Shown here in pieces: positions 40,477 through 50,927 of a stretch of DNA of 52,050 nucleotides. The stretch comes from Triparma columacea (lineage: Eukaryota > Sar > Bolidophyceae > Parmales > Triparmaceae). The notes beneath the pieces were generated by a model. It was not told the origin of the DNA. It was given only the letters and a program-made list of their open reading frames with translations, and did no database searches. The stretch is taken from NCBI GenBank assembly GCA_030267965.1, contig BRYA01000038.1, positions 1 to 52,050 on the forward strand, in the 5' to 3' direction. How positions within the stretch are numbered: the stretch's first letter is position 1; each line of letters opens with the position of its first letter. The translations under genes and the position numbers were made by a program.

Positions 40477-41831
40477 ATGAAAACAAGACGTAATAACGTC
40501 TTAATAATGTTATGTTGGGTTCTATTTTCGTTGATTCCCCCTGTAATCATGCTCTCTCTCCCTGCTCTTCCTCGTCGCTCCTTCATACTGCAAACTTGTT
40601 TGCTTTCAACAAGCACACTAGATCTGAACCGCTCTTCCTCCCCAATAGTCCTTCCTCTAACCTACCAACCTCTTCTAGAAGCCTACACTCTCAATTTCTC
40701 CCTCGAAGGCTCGTCCCAGAACTTTACAGGAGTCGTAGACACTGGATCCCCTTTCCTCACCGTTGCAGCCCCCCACCGAGCAGCCAACCCGAACGATGGC
40801 GAAATATGCGGATCCTCTTATTTCCCGTTTGGGTGCTACAGAGGGGAGGGCGAGGTCGATCCAGAGCTGGGCGACACGGTTGAGCAGGTGAGACTGATTT
40901 ACGTTATCAGTCAAGAACAGTAGCCACTTCAGTCGAGGTTACACTTCCGCACTGATCAGTCGAGGTTTACACTTCCGCACTGATCAGTCGAGGTTTACAC
41001 TTCCGCACTGATCAGTCGAGGATACACTTCCGCACTGAAAACGTTATCCTTACTCGTCGCTTCGCTCCTCATCCTTACTCGTCGCTTCGCTCCTCGTCGC
41101 AGTTCGGTTCCCTGCAAGGCAAGGTGATTTGGCGGCGAGGCAACCTTACGTTGGATGATCACCTCTTTCCTCGCGTCGCTTTCGGCGCCGTAGACGCCTC
41201 CCTCCTCAGCAGCAGCAATGGGGGCGCCGTTTTCTTCGGAACGGTCAAACGGATCGCAAAGGGCATCCGCCCATCCCTCCTGTCTGAGATTGACGCCGTT
41301 GCCTTCCGCCTCTCTCTCTCCTCCCCTTCTGAAACGAGCCTCACAATCTATCCTCGGTCCTCCCAAACTTCCTTATCCTTCCCCTCTTCCCCGCCCCTAA
41401 AATTCTCCGACCTCCGCCGCTATGGTTCCCCCGTCCAGCACTACGCCGCAAAAGTCAAGACCCTCCTCCTCGACGGCGTCCCCGCCACGCTCGACCGGCC
41501 AACCTACGCTATCATCGACTCGGGCTGCACCGGGCTGCTCCTGTCTGAGTCAATGTACAGCCAGGGAAAGTTCAACGGTCCCCCGGCCGTCCTTCGAACG
41601 CCCCGTTCCGTCACTGTAGAATTCGAAAACGATCTCAAATTAACAGCCGGCGGTAAAGGCAAAGGACGCTCATCGTTCCTCGCCCTGCCTGTACCGATAC
41701 CGTGGTTCGGAGAGAGAGGAGTCGCGAGGCCAGAGACCGCGCCTATCCACGTCATGAGTCTAGGGCTCGCGTTCTTCAACAGCAGCGACGTTATTATTGA
41801 CACAGAACAAATGAGAGGGTGGATCACATAG
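40477..41831 (+). CDS. Pepsin-like (A1) aspartic protease, membrane-anchored or secreted
   Basis: Two exons, 40477-40887 and 41103-41831, give 379 aa. A signal-anchor helix (NNVLIMLCWVLFSLIPPVIM) is followed by the first catalytic site VVDTGSPFLTV (Asp near residue 88) and the second IIDSGCTGLLLSES (Asp near 275). Both Asp-Thr/Ser-Gly triads are intact. The intervening half has VPxxFGAVDAS and NGGAVFFGTV-like beta motifs of the family. At 379 aa the protein has little or no propeptide, so activation may be direct. The intron (40888-41102) is the longest of the window's introns (215 nt) and contains two tandem arrays. It meets Sin1 tail to tail. Confidence 0.85.
40930..41095. repeat. Intron with 28-bp and 25-bp tandem arrays
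   Basis: About four copies of a 28-bp unit (40930-41037), three of which contain the perfect 10-bp palindrome ACTGATCAGT at 40951, 40979 and 41007. They are followed by two copies of a 25-bp unit (ATCCTTACTCGTCGCTTCGC..., 41046 and 41071) ending at the acceptor CTCGTCGCAG. All lie within the protease intron. No variable spacers are present, so it is not a CRISPR array. Confidence 0.9.
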
Positions 41832-41913
41832 CGTGTGAAGATAACAAAACTTTTGAAGACAAAGACACATGTTCCTCTTTAAGTTTTTCACCGTCAGCTT
41901 GCCGCTCCTTCCG

Positions 41914-43690
41914 TCACTCTCGTAAGTACTGCAATTCCGCGAAGACGTCTTTCTTCTGGTTCTTGTTCTTCAGATACCGAATCTTGGCGATGATCTCGCT
42001 GGCCTCGTCCTTGTCTTTGGCTGTGATTTCCCAGGAGATTGTTTTGTTCTTCTTCTCAGCGTCGTCGAATACTATGCGGAACGTTTTGAAGTGTTCCTCC
42101 TCGTCCATCTCCCCGAAGAGCCCCCCCGTTTGCTCCTTAATGACGAAGTCGATGGACCTCACTGCAGAAATGAGCTTGTAGGCAGTGAAAACTTTTTTCA
42201 GTCCTGCATTGGAGCCCCTCTTCATGTTGTAGATTTTTGCGTTGTCGATTCCCATTCGTCTCTCCTGTCTCTTGCCGAACATGTTCTTCTTGATGACGTC
42301 AAATTCCTTGTACCTGGCGGCGTTGTAGTCGTCGAACAGGAATTTGTCAAAGTCCGGAGGCTGCTCGTCCTTGTCCATCTGACTCGGGCGTTTCTTGCCT
42401 TCTCTGTCCAGCTTTGTCGTGGTGTCGTCGGCGAACTCCCTCCGCCTCAACCAAAGCTCTTCAACCTTCAAATTCTTGAGCACCACCTTCTCGTCCAGCG
42501 TGTTACTGCTGAGCTTCAGCCTCTTCCTGTCCGCTTCGTTAGCCTGGAGATCGAAGACCTCGGTAAGCAAGAAGAAGCGGTCGTTCCCATCGGCCCCCTT
42601 GTCCATCGGAAGCCCAAGCAGCACTTTTTGCATCACGAGCTTCAGCAAGTCCCCGACTGTTGTTTCATCAGTGTAAGAGAAGCTTTTGGCGTTCTTCCCC
42701 GGGTCGGCGCTAGGTATGTATATCTTCACTGTTTTCTTCCCTTGCGTCGCGGAGCTTGCGGACCTGCTAAAGTTCAAGCTTATGCTGCTCTTCGGAGGCA
42801 CATCAACGCCCGAAATTTGACACAGCACGTACTCGAACTCTCCCCCCTCCTCTCCAAAGCTGCGCACCTGTCGCCCCCTCTCCAGGGCCGGGAAATCTTC
42901 ATCGGGCTCGCCGTCGCCCTCGTGCAGCCTAAGTTCGTAGCACTGGGGCGCGTGAGAGTGCAAAACTAGTCCCCCGCCCCCTCCCCCCCCCTGGGCTTCC
43001 CAGAACTTGAGCGTCTCGGCAATCGCACTGTCGACAGTGGCGTCCTCGGGAATGCTAAAATCAAGCGGGCTGCAGTCGGGCAGGTATATGCGAAGTGGAA
43101 TTTCCTTCTCCTTCTCTGTCCCCCCAGCGTTCCCCTCGTCCAACCTGTGGGAGGACGCGAAAAAGGGAGGGGCGAATTGACGACCGTAGAATGTTGGTTA
43201 TTGAGCACGACGACACTCACATACAATGCACACATATCTACATCCCCTTCACCCATTCTCACCTCAACAAACTCAACCCCCCAACCTCCCCCCCCCCCGC
43301 GCCCCTGACCTCAAGCTTCTTGAACTCGAGCCCCCCCTCAAAGGAATTCAACGCGGCCTTCCCAATCCCCTTGACCTTGTGATCCTCATCTACCCTTCGC
43401 CCATCCCCAACCTCCTCCCTCCCTGACCTGTGGTCCTCAGTATCTTCCCTTCCGCCACCCCCGACCGCCCCCCCTCTCCTCTCCCCAGCCCCCCCCCACC
43501 TCATCTCCATCGCTTCCATGCTGTTCCTCCTGGAAACTGGGCTGTCAGGTATCGCAAGTGTTGGAGAACTGGAAAGGTGCTTCTCTATCTCTACATGAGA
43601 CATGTCATGAAACGACGCCCCCCCCTTTGACTTATTAGCCCTCAAGTTTGCTGTGATGTCCTCTAAGCGCTTCACGCTCGAGAACAGCAT
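41914..43690 (-). CDS. SIN1: TORC2 subunit Sin1 (MAPKAP1/AVO1-like)
   Basis: Two exons, 43690-43263 and 43144-41914, give 552 aa with AG|G splitting a codon. The CRIM domain is at about residues 155-260: PLRIYLPDCSPLDFSIPEDA, ELRLHEGDGEPDEDFPALER. In TORC2, CRIM recruits AGC-kinase substrates. A Ras-binding-like segment (KKTVKIYIPSADPGKNAKSF) comes next, and a C-terminal PH-like domain (EHFKTFRIVFDDAEKKNKTI) ends the protein near residue 550. Domain order matches Sin1. The first 140 residues are low complexity with SPVSRRNSMEAM. The start at 43690 lies 89 bp from the divergent gene at 43780. Confidence 0.88.
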
Positions 43691-43779
43691 GATTTAATGA
43701 GGGATAACAAAAGATTTTTGGCCAAAGAAGGGTCAGAAGAAGCTGTTACTTGGGCAACCTGTTGCCCTTCAACAACGTG

Positions 43780-46171
43780 ATGCCTAAGAACACCAACCTC
43801 GACCGCGCGACGCAAGAGCGAATCGCGAAGGCGAGGAAGGAGGCCCTTGAACTGCTTAATGGGGACGATTCTCCAACCAAACCGTCACCCCCTCCCGCTC
43901 AACACTCATTTCCAGCCCCTATATCTTCATCTGGAATTCCAGCTGTAGCATCACTCCCAACCCCTCCCATCACATCCAATTCACCCCCATCGCACCACAC
44001 CTACTACGCCACGTCTAGGGTCGGCGGGGATAATGTGGAGCACAATGAAGGCGGTCACCAGAGGAGGTCCATCCCTTTGCAGCTTGAGGAGGTGGAGGAG
44101 GACAAGAACTACTCGCCAGGGAAAATTTATAGGGCAACGATGAACGTGGATGACATTTCTGCGCCCCGCTTTTCCTACCCTATTTACAAAGCTACAGCCT
44201 CTCCTGCTCTTTCCAAGAGCAGACCTGCTTTCCGACCATCCTCTGTGAAGGTTACTTTCCCCGAACCTTCCCTCCACAATAGTTCCCACTCTTCGAAGCT
44301 CATCCGCTCCCTGAACGGTTCCCCTTCTTCTTCTCCCCGAGCACCTAGCCACTCCCCAAAGTCAAAGGGATCCCCCCAGACGACCTCTACCTCCTCCTTC
44401 ACCCCTGAAGAGGTCGACAACCTCATCCGCACCCTCGGCAATCGCGAGGGCCAGATGAAACTGAAGAAGCTTGTATCTCCTTCGATTAAGAAGGTCAAGG
44501 AGTCCCTCGTGCAGCTCCTGACCCGTGTGATCAACAGGGGAGAAGCCCTTGGCGACGCAGACAAGGCTCTCACACGCTCGTTCGAAGTCTTTGCGGGGAG
44601 AAAGCAAATTTCGACAAGTTGCATTGCCTTCGCGAACAAGTTGGCCAGCCTGTCGGTGTCCTGGTCGAGTTACACCTTTGACGAGTGTCTGGCCTTGGCA
44701 CTGTCCCTTTCCTCTCACGAGTCGTCCACTGATGGCATCGTTACGATGGACGATTTTAAGAGGTTTGCCTTCGAGACCTCCAACAACGCAGCGGAGCAGA
44801 TGCAGCGTGGGCGCTCGATGTCCAACTTTGCCGACTCAAACGAGATGGACGAGGACTACCTCGAGAACCTCAACCAGTCCCTCACGGCGACTGCAACCAA
44901 GACAGACGACGTTGCCCCACCCCCCAAGTCCTTCTTGGAGGAGAAATTCCAGCACCTGTGCAAGAAATCAAGAATATCACACGGGATCAACGTCTGGGGT
45001 TGGATCGATAGGATTTCAGGTGAGGCGGAGCGGCGAGATTAGGAACACGCATCATGGCTGGCTCGCTCGCTCCTCCAAGGGTTGAAATGACCACGCCTTT
45101 TCGCTAACCTCCTTCGGCCGTCACTTTGTTCCTCACCCGCTCTTCGCTTCGCTCGTCGTAGCTTCGGCTCAGTCCGCCGACAGCGACGTTTCGAGGGACG
45201 CAGCGATGCTAATGAATGAATTCATATCGCAGATGAACGGGGGGGCCTCCGGGGACGTGCCCCCCCCCCCCCCCCTGGCAGGCAGCAGCCCAGCTGTAAA
45301 CCCTGTGAGCGACAACATGATGAAAGAGATTGCCAAAGACTGCGTCAGGCTCAAGAAAGAGCTTGCCAAGAAAGAAGCCCAAATTAGCCACATAAAGAGC
45401 GCCTCAAAGATGGACGCAGTAAACTCGAATTTGTCAGCTTCCTCCACCCGCGACGGCCGCCTTTCCACCCCCGCGACCGGGGAAATTGACGCTAGCGCTC
45501 CCAAGCACATACCTGGCACCGCTAGATTCAATTCCACTCGCACACCCAACCTCAACGCCAAGCCTGCCCCGCCTCCTCCTTCGGCCGAGCCTGTGTCTGC
45601 GAAAAAAAAGTTCCCAAATAACCCCAACCTTCAGCGTTCCTCCACACACGTCTTGTACGCCGCCATGGGGCTCCCTGAAGAATCTGATCGGTTCGACACT
45701 CCGGGATCATCCATATCTGCTTCAATGTCTGACGCTTCAGTCTACATGTACCACAACCCTCCTCTCTCCACTGCCTCCAACCCCAACGAAAATACCCCAA
45801 AGTCCAACCCCAATCCTCGCCACCTCTCCTTCTCGACGTCAGCGTACCGACCAAAGAACCGCAGCAAGCTCGCGTCTTTCCAGCTCAATCATACCCCGCA
45901 AACTTCCAGACCAAGGGTGGCTCCAAAGCTCGGTTACACCAGGACTCCCCAGAACAAGGCGGCGTCCCTGAACATATTCAAGAGCTCACGGTGCTCTACA
46001 AAGTCGACGAAAATCGAGAACAGCAAGGAGGGGAGAAATGAATTTGACGGTACCAGGTGGAAGAGCACAAAATCTGTGAACACTGCCGCTACCAAGCTCT
46101 TCAAGAGTCGATTCACCGATAATGCAACCACGGCTTGGGGCAAGGAGGCATACTCGCTCTTTTACAACTGA
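43780..46171 (+). CDS. Unrecognised Ser/Pro-rich protein with EF-hand-like segment
   Basis: Two exons, 43780-45019 and 45162-46171, give 749 aa, phase kept by G|CT. The N-terminal 220 residues and C-terminal 350 residues are Ser/Pro/Thr/Asn-rich and probably disordered. The middle (about 220-400) is helical: TPEEVDNLIRTLGNREGQMK, then LALALSLSSHESSTDGIVTM and DDFKRFAFE, the last like one EF-hand loop. A short coiled coil (KDCVRLKKELAKKEAQISHI) sits in exon 2. No named family recognised. The ATG at 43780 was preferred to an in-frame TTG upstream. The intron ends CGCTTCGCTCGTCGTAG, like several others here. Confidence 0.7.
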
Positions 46172-46318
46172 GCCAGCACCCGGGCTAGCACCCATGCACA
46201 AAAAAATAAGCGCCTTGTATTTTGTACACGTAACAACACGGTTTTTTTGCCAAGTGCAACTCCATGACAAACCTTCTGCCAATTATCGCAAGGTCAAGCC
46301 AAAAAACAATTGAAGACC

Positions 46319-47804
46319 ATGCTCTTCTCAATCCTTGCTTTGATGGCGGTGGAGGCGACGGCAGCGACCATAACTGGGGTGAACCTTGGCGGATGGCTAC
46401 TCATTGAGGAGTGGATGTTCTCCAATGGCCAGTTTGACAGGGTAGCAGAGGAGGACGATTCGCCCCAAGGAGTGATCATGCCACCCCTTCTTCCTGACGG
46501 GCCCGGTTTCAACTGGTACTCAGAGGGCGACCTAATTAGCAAACTTGCTGATGAATTCTCCCCCGAGTTTGCTGTCGAGGTTATTGAGGCACACCGAAGC
46601 AGCTACATAACCGATGAAGATGTGCAGAAGATGAAGGAGGCTGGAATCTCTGCCGTCAGGATGCCTCTCGGGTACTGGGCCTTTCTCGGAGGATCGTACA
46701 ACGACGAGGCTATGCTGTACACCGACCCGGCTCACGAAGACAAAAAGTTTGTGACCATCTCTACTGACTTTTTGACGTCTCAGGTGCGAGTCGCGAGAAG
46801 GGGTTGCGTAGTATCGCCGGTCGTCGTCGCTCGCTCCCATCGCCTTGGTCGTCGCATCGCTTACTCCTTTGGTCGTCGCATCGCTTACTCGTTTGGTCGT
46901 CGCATCGCTCTTCCTGTTGCTAACACCTTCTGTCGTCGCATTGCTCCTCCTTGGTGTATAGGTAAAGCGCTTCGTGAACGAGGGGATCGACGTTCTACTC
47001 GACATTCATGCGATGCCTGGAGGAAGCAGTCAGGGCAGCTATAGTGGCATCTTCCCCTCGACCCCAATGTTTTGGGACGACGAGGAGCTGCAGCAGCAGG
47101 GCTTGGATATTGTTACCAATATGATGGATTTCTACGACAACTTGGACGAGGAAACTAGGGCGGGTATTGTGGGCATGACTCTGATGAACGAGCCTGCACA
47201 TAACATGGCGGATAAGGCAGATCTCATGACTGAGTGGATTGCCAATGCTTCGGACATCTTCAGGGAGCGGATCGTGAAAGTTAGGGGGGCCGCTTCTTTG
47301 CCTTTTCCCAAGCTTTACGTCAACTTGATCGAGACTTCTATCCAACCTCAGGCAATTGTAGATTTTTTCCTTGACACCTTTTCCGCGGATGAGCTCGCTT
47401 CCTGGGCCATCCTCGACATTCACCACTACTTTGCTTGGGACGGTGGCCATAACGGGTGCTACGGCGGCGATTGCAGCTACACATGCTCCTCCTCTGCTAC
47501 GGAGGAGGGCCTTAAAGCCATCGACAGCATTGTCATCGATGGGGCGAAGTCCTCCCATGAGTTCTTCTTCGCTAACGGAAGCATTCCCCTCGTGAGCTGC
47601 AGCGAGTATTCGCTAGCAACTTTCGACAGAAGTGAGCAGGCGTGCAGGGGGCAGACCATCCTCAAGAGCATGCATGACAACCAGGCGACAGCGTTCGAGA
47701 AGCAAGGACTGTACGGCGCTTACTTCTGGACTTGGAAGATGCCCTACGGAGGCACTCATGAGGAATCGTGGTCGCTCAAGAACTACTTGGGCCTGGGAAG
47801 TTAG
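46319..47804 (+). CDS. Secreted GH5-family exo-beta-1,3-glucanase-like enzyme
   Basis: Two exons, 46319-46783 and 46962-47804, give 435 aa. A clean signal peptide (MLFSILALMAVEATAA) precedes ITGVNLGGWLLIEEWM, the N-terminal hallmark of fungal-type GH5_9 glucan 1,3-beta-glucosidases. The acid/base Glu is in GMTLMNEPAHN near residue 230 and the probable nucleophile in LVSCSEYSLA near residue 369. Also present are LLDIHAMPGGSSQGSYSG and AYFWTWKMPYGG. It would cleave beta-1,3-glucans such as cell-wall callose or the storage glucan chrysolaminarin. The donor is GTGCG rather than GTGAG. The 178-nt intron carries a 23-bp repeat (TTTGGTCGTCGCATCGCTTA...). Confidence 0.9.
46840..46940. repeat. 23-bp imperfect tandem repeat in GH5 intron
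   Basis: Four to five copies of a unit with core GGTCGTCGCATCGCTTACTC inside the intron 46784-46961. The GTCGTCGC core also appears near the 3' end of many other introns in the window. Confidence 0.85.
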
Positions 47805-47947
47805 TCAGTTAGTTGTGAGTTTTGGAATCTTTAACGTTATGCCATTGCGACTTTTTTGCCAAATTCAGCATTTCAAATTATTTCATCAACCCCAGGTCTC
47901 ACAGTCTCAGAACTCTTTCTCGCACCTTCCATCAACACACCAGTAGA

Positions 47948-49273
47948 ATGTTCAGAGGAAACGATCTCAACGATTCGCTTTCCAGCACTGGATCTCCGAA
48001 CTCGAGGCTCGGCTCCACGGGTGATGCTTTCGACGAGATCACGACAGATTTCCTCAGGACTCCCACGAAGCTTGGCACCCTCGATGAGTCTCTTGACGAT
48101 GAAGGGTTGGACGAACTCGTTTCTGACGCCCTCAGATTGAGGAGAGATGCAATGATATACACGGGTGCTTTCTCATCCTCGGACGACGAGGAGATCTCGA
48201 TCAATGTCGACCATGACATGTTTCGGGCCACATGTTTCGAGGCCAACAATAAATTGCAGTCAGCAAGGTCCATGGTGTCCGCGTCGACGCTTTCTCCGTC
48301 GAAGAAGTCAATGATAGAGAGCTATTTGGTGTTTCATATGTTCTATAACGCTGCTCTCCCTTTGAACAACCCCCCTTCTGACACTCCATGTGACTTTGGG
48401 GCGACTTTCGGGGGAATCAGCACGCTCGAGGATCAAGTGAAGAGCTACAAGTTCGAGAACTTCTACAAGAATAAGGAGGGCGACAATATAGATTATTTCT
48501 TGTGCGGTGCCTGGGTCAGCGTGGCTTTGCTTCACTATGAGAGAACCGACCTGTTGAAAAAGTACAGGGGCAAGCTCATACCTTCGTTTCAGAAGCTCGG
48601 GGTCGCGTCTCACTTCGATTACGAACAAGTTTGGTTAGAGTGCATGCTGATAAGCTTTTGCCCTTTGCAGACGATAGTGTGTGTGGGGGAAGAGGCGCTT
48701 GGCGGGCAAGTCTTGCAGAGCATGGGTTTCTCCTGGGATTGCATGGACTTCTCCGACACATTCGATATTATCGCGAGGGGCAATTCCGTGTCTTTCCTCG
48801 ATCTTTTCAGCAAAGAAAGCTTTGTCCTGATGGTCAACTTACTGCTCGTCCTTTGCGACCTCGCCCCAGAGGAGGTGAGGAGGAGTCAGTCGTGGATACC
48901 GTCGAAAAATACGATATTGAAGATGAATACCGAACAAGTATTCAAAACCGGTTTGAGTGTGCTGGACCTTTCTTGCCTGGTATGCCTCGTCTACGAGAAG
49001 TTCGGGAGGCACAAAGACGCTGAAAAGCTGGCGACTGAGGCCCTAAAGACTGCAAGTAAGACAATCCCCCGAATCACCCTCCATTACGTGCTCGGAAGAT
49101 GCTATGGGAGGAGCGGAGAGGACGACAGGGAGGGGAGGGAGCACTTCACGAACGGGATGGCACTGGCCACTCGCACCGATCTGCCGTATTTGGTTAAGAT
49201 GGGGCAGAAACAAGAGGAAAAATGGTTCGGAAGAGGTGCAAGCGAGGCAAAAACGGGAGGCAAATTATGGTAA
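47948..49273 (+). CDS. Unrecognised helical (TPR-like) protein
   Basis: Single exon, 441 aa. After an acidic Ser-rich N terminus of about 90 residues, the rest is predicted helical, with Leu/Cys-rich stretches (VWLECMLISFCPLQTIVCVG, FVLMVNLLLVLCDLAPEEVR) and a C-terminal TPR-like phrase (LVYEKFGRHKDAEKLATEAL, LHYVLGRCYGRSG). No signal peptide. It follows the GH5 gene on the same strand. A longer frame to 47822 has only a TTG start, so I use the ATG at 47948. Tail-to-tail with the AAA gene, 149 bp apart. Confidence 0.7.
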   Translation: MFRGNDLNDSLSSTGSPNSRLGSTGDAFDEITTDFLRTPTKLGTLDESLDDEGLDELVSDALRLRRDAMIYTGAFSSSDDEEISINVDHDMFRATCFEANNKLQSARSMVSASTLSPSKKSMIESYLVFHMFYNAALPLNNPPSDTPCDFGATFGGISTLEDQVKSYKFENFYKNKEGDNIDYFLCGAWVSVALLHYERTDLLKKYRGKLIPSFQKLGVASHFDYEQVWLECMLISFCPLQTIVCVGEEALGGQVLQSMGFSWDCMDFSDTFDIIARGNSVSFLDLFSKESFVLMVNLLLVLCDLAPEEVRRSQSWIPSKNTILKMNTEQVFKTGLSVLDLSCLVCLVYEKFGRHKDAEKLATEALKTASKTIPRITLHYVLGRCYGRSGEDDREGREHFTNGMALATRTDLPYLVKMGQKQEEKWFGRGASEAKTGGKLW

Positions 49274-49422
49274 CAATATAGTAAGTTTTATCCTGATAGT
49301 GTCATATTAATCGTCTTTCAAGCTCTCCGTCCCGTTCCCTTTCCATTACCATTTAATGGACAATGTTGGACTCCCACGAAGTCGCAGGGAATGAGGGTGA
49401 CTTCCTTGACGGGTTTCAGTTC

Positions 49423-50907
49423 TTACATCTTACTTGCGTCCGTGCTTTCCTTCATTTCTACGACGCCTTCCAAAAAATCCGACTCCTTAACCTTGACTAA
49501 CTTCAACAACAAAGCTTCATTGTCTCCATGTTCCAAAACAACGCGTTCCAGGGCCCTGCTGGCGGCGCTTCGGCAAATCCCCTCAATCTCAGCTCCGCTC
49601 ATTCCGTCGGAATCCTTTGCAAGTTTTGCCAAGAGGCCCGAGAAATCAGAGCTTTCTATCCTCCCAAAGTGCTTCATGGATTTGGTATGAATCTCGAATA
49701 TCTCCCGCCTCGCGTCCTCCTCAGGGAGCTTGATCTCGATCTGTATTTCGAACCTCCCCGGTCGAAGGAGCGCCCGATCTATCAGTTCCCTTCGGTTCGT
49801 GCACGCCAAGACAAAGGTGTTTCTGGTGTCCACTCCATCAATCATTGATAAAAGCTGGTTCACAACGCTGTCCCTTGCGACTCCCGCGTCCCCTTGCTTG
49901 CCGTCCTGCCCGCCCCTAACCCTCGCAATTGCGTCAAACTCGTCGAAGACAATGACGTGCCTAGTATCGTCTGGGAAGCCGTCTTCAGGAGGTGGCGGAT
50001 CTGTAAATATCTGCCTCACCAGCTCCTCCGACTCCCCCACGAACTTCTTCATGATCTCAGGGCCGTTGACGACCGTGATCTCCCGGCCTGGGGAAAGCGT
50101 ACTGGCGAGGTACGTTGCTAGGCGAGTCTTGCCGCATCCGCTAGGACCGTAGAAGAGAACGCCCTTGCAAGGGCTCATGCCGAGCTCCCTCATGAGCTGA
50201 GGAGGGGTGGAGAGGGGGATTAAGAGACGGCGATGAAGGCTCTGGAGGATGGGCTTGATTCCACCGAGGGGTATCGAGTCTGTGAAGGAGCTTTGTAGGA
50301 GCAATGAGGGCTCGGGTCTTGTGGCCACATCATCACCACCACTACCATCATCACCACTACCATCCGCACCAACATTAGTATTAGGGGCTTTTGGTGCCTG
50401 GCGAATGCCAGGCTGCACGTACTTATTCCTCATCTTGCCAAAGTCATCGTTCTTATCAGTATGGTCTTCCCTATAGTTTACTGGTAGCGACTGCGACTTC
50501 TTCCCCGAGAGAACATCGTCATCCAGGCCAGCCCGTTTGCAGGCTCGAACGCCTTGGGCGTAATATTCGGTCTTTTTGCCGAACGAAAGAAGCTGCAGGT
50601 CGGCCTCCTCCTTCTTGATGTCCTCCAAGCACTTGAGGGCACCTGTTATTGAGGCCTTTGTTCCCCTCGTTATATACTTGTCTAAATGTGTCTCAAGCTC
50701 TTTCAGTATGCGATATATCGACACTGGGGTTTGCTGCTGGGCAGTTGGAGGAGGAGTCGGAGGAGTCGGAGGAGTCGGATCAGAGTAAAGGTAAGGGTAT
50801 CTCGCTTTTCGATGACTATTTCCGCAGGTTGGGGTTAGGGCAAATTCATGAGTGCACCCGCACAGTGTAAACAGAAGTATCACGACCAGTAGATGTCTCC
50901 CCTCCAT
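49423..50907 (-). CDS. NSF-D1-like AAA ATPase with N-terminal signal peptide
   Basis: Single exon, 494 aa. The AAA module (about residues 210-490) has Walker A GPSGCGKT near residue 252, VVNGPEIMKKFVGESEELVR, Walker B VIVFDEFDAIARVRGG, VVNQLLSMIDGVDTRNTFVL and sensor/arginine region TNRRELIDRALLRPGRFEIQ. These match the first ATPase domain of NSF/Sec18 more than Cdc48 or FtsH. NSF normally has an N domain and two AAA domains, whereas this protein has one. It starts with a strong hydrophobic signal (MEGRHLLVVILLFTLCGC) followed by THEFALTPT, so it would enter the secretory route or, in algae with complex plastids, the plastid or periplastid space. That destination is inference. Start ATG 50907 lies 20 bp from the next gene. 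Confidence 0.82.
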   Translation of the reverse strand: MEGRHLLVVILLFTLCGCTHEFALTPTCGNSHRKARYPYLYSDPTPPTPPTPPPTAQQQTPVSIYRILKELETHLDKYITRGTKASITGALKCLEDIKKEEADLQLLSFGKKTEYYAQGVRACKRAGLDDDVLSGKKSQSLPVNYREDHTDKNDDFGKMRNKYVQPGIRQAPKAPNTNVGADGSGDDGSGGDDVATRPEPSLLLQSSFTDSIPLGGIKPILQSLHRRLLIPLSTPPQLMRELGMSPCKGVLFYGPSGCGKTRLATYLASTLSPGREITVVNGPEIMKKFVGESEELVRQIFTDPPPPEDGFPDDTRHVIVFDEFDAIARVRGGQDGKQGDAGVARDSVVNQLLSMIDGVDTRNTFVLACTNRRELIDRALLRPGRFEIQIEIKLPEEDARREIFEIHTKSMKHFGRIESSDFSGLLAKLAKDSDGMSGAEIEGICRSAASRALERVVLEHGDNEALLLKLVKVKESDFLEGVVEMKESTDASKM

Positions 50908-50927
50908 CCTTTTTATTTTGCATAATA
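50908..50927. promoter_or_regulatory. 20-bp head-to-head gap, AAA ATPase / DEAD helicase
   Basis: Only 20 bp (TTTTTATTTTGCATAATA-like) separate the two divergent ATGs. The 5' UTRs of each gene must overlap the other's coding region or be nearly absent. Confidence 0.5.

Noticed and set aside
40930..41095. CRISPR-like regular repeat array
   Set aside because: Repeats are directly abutting with no unique spacers, lie inside a eukaryotic intron, and no cas gene is near.
42091..42969. Plus-strand 292-codon ORF
   Set aside because: Antisense shadow of Sin1, rich in Val/Leu/His from complement of charged codons.
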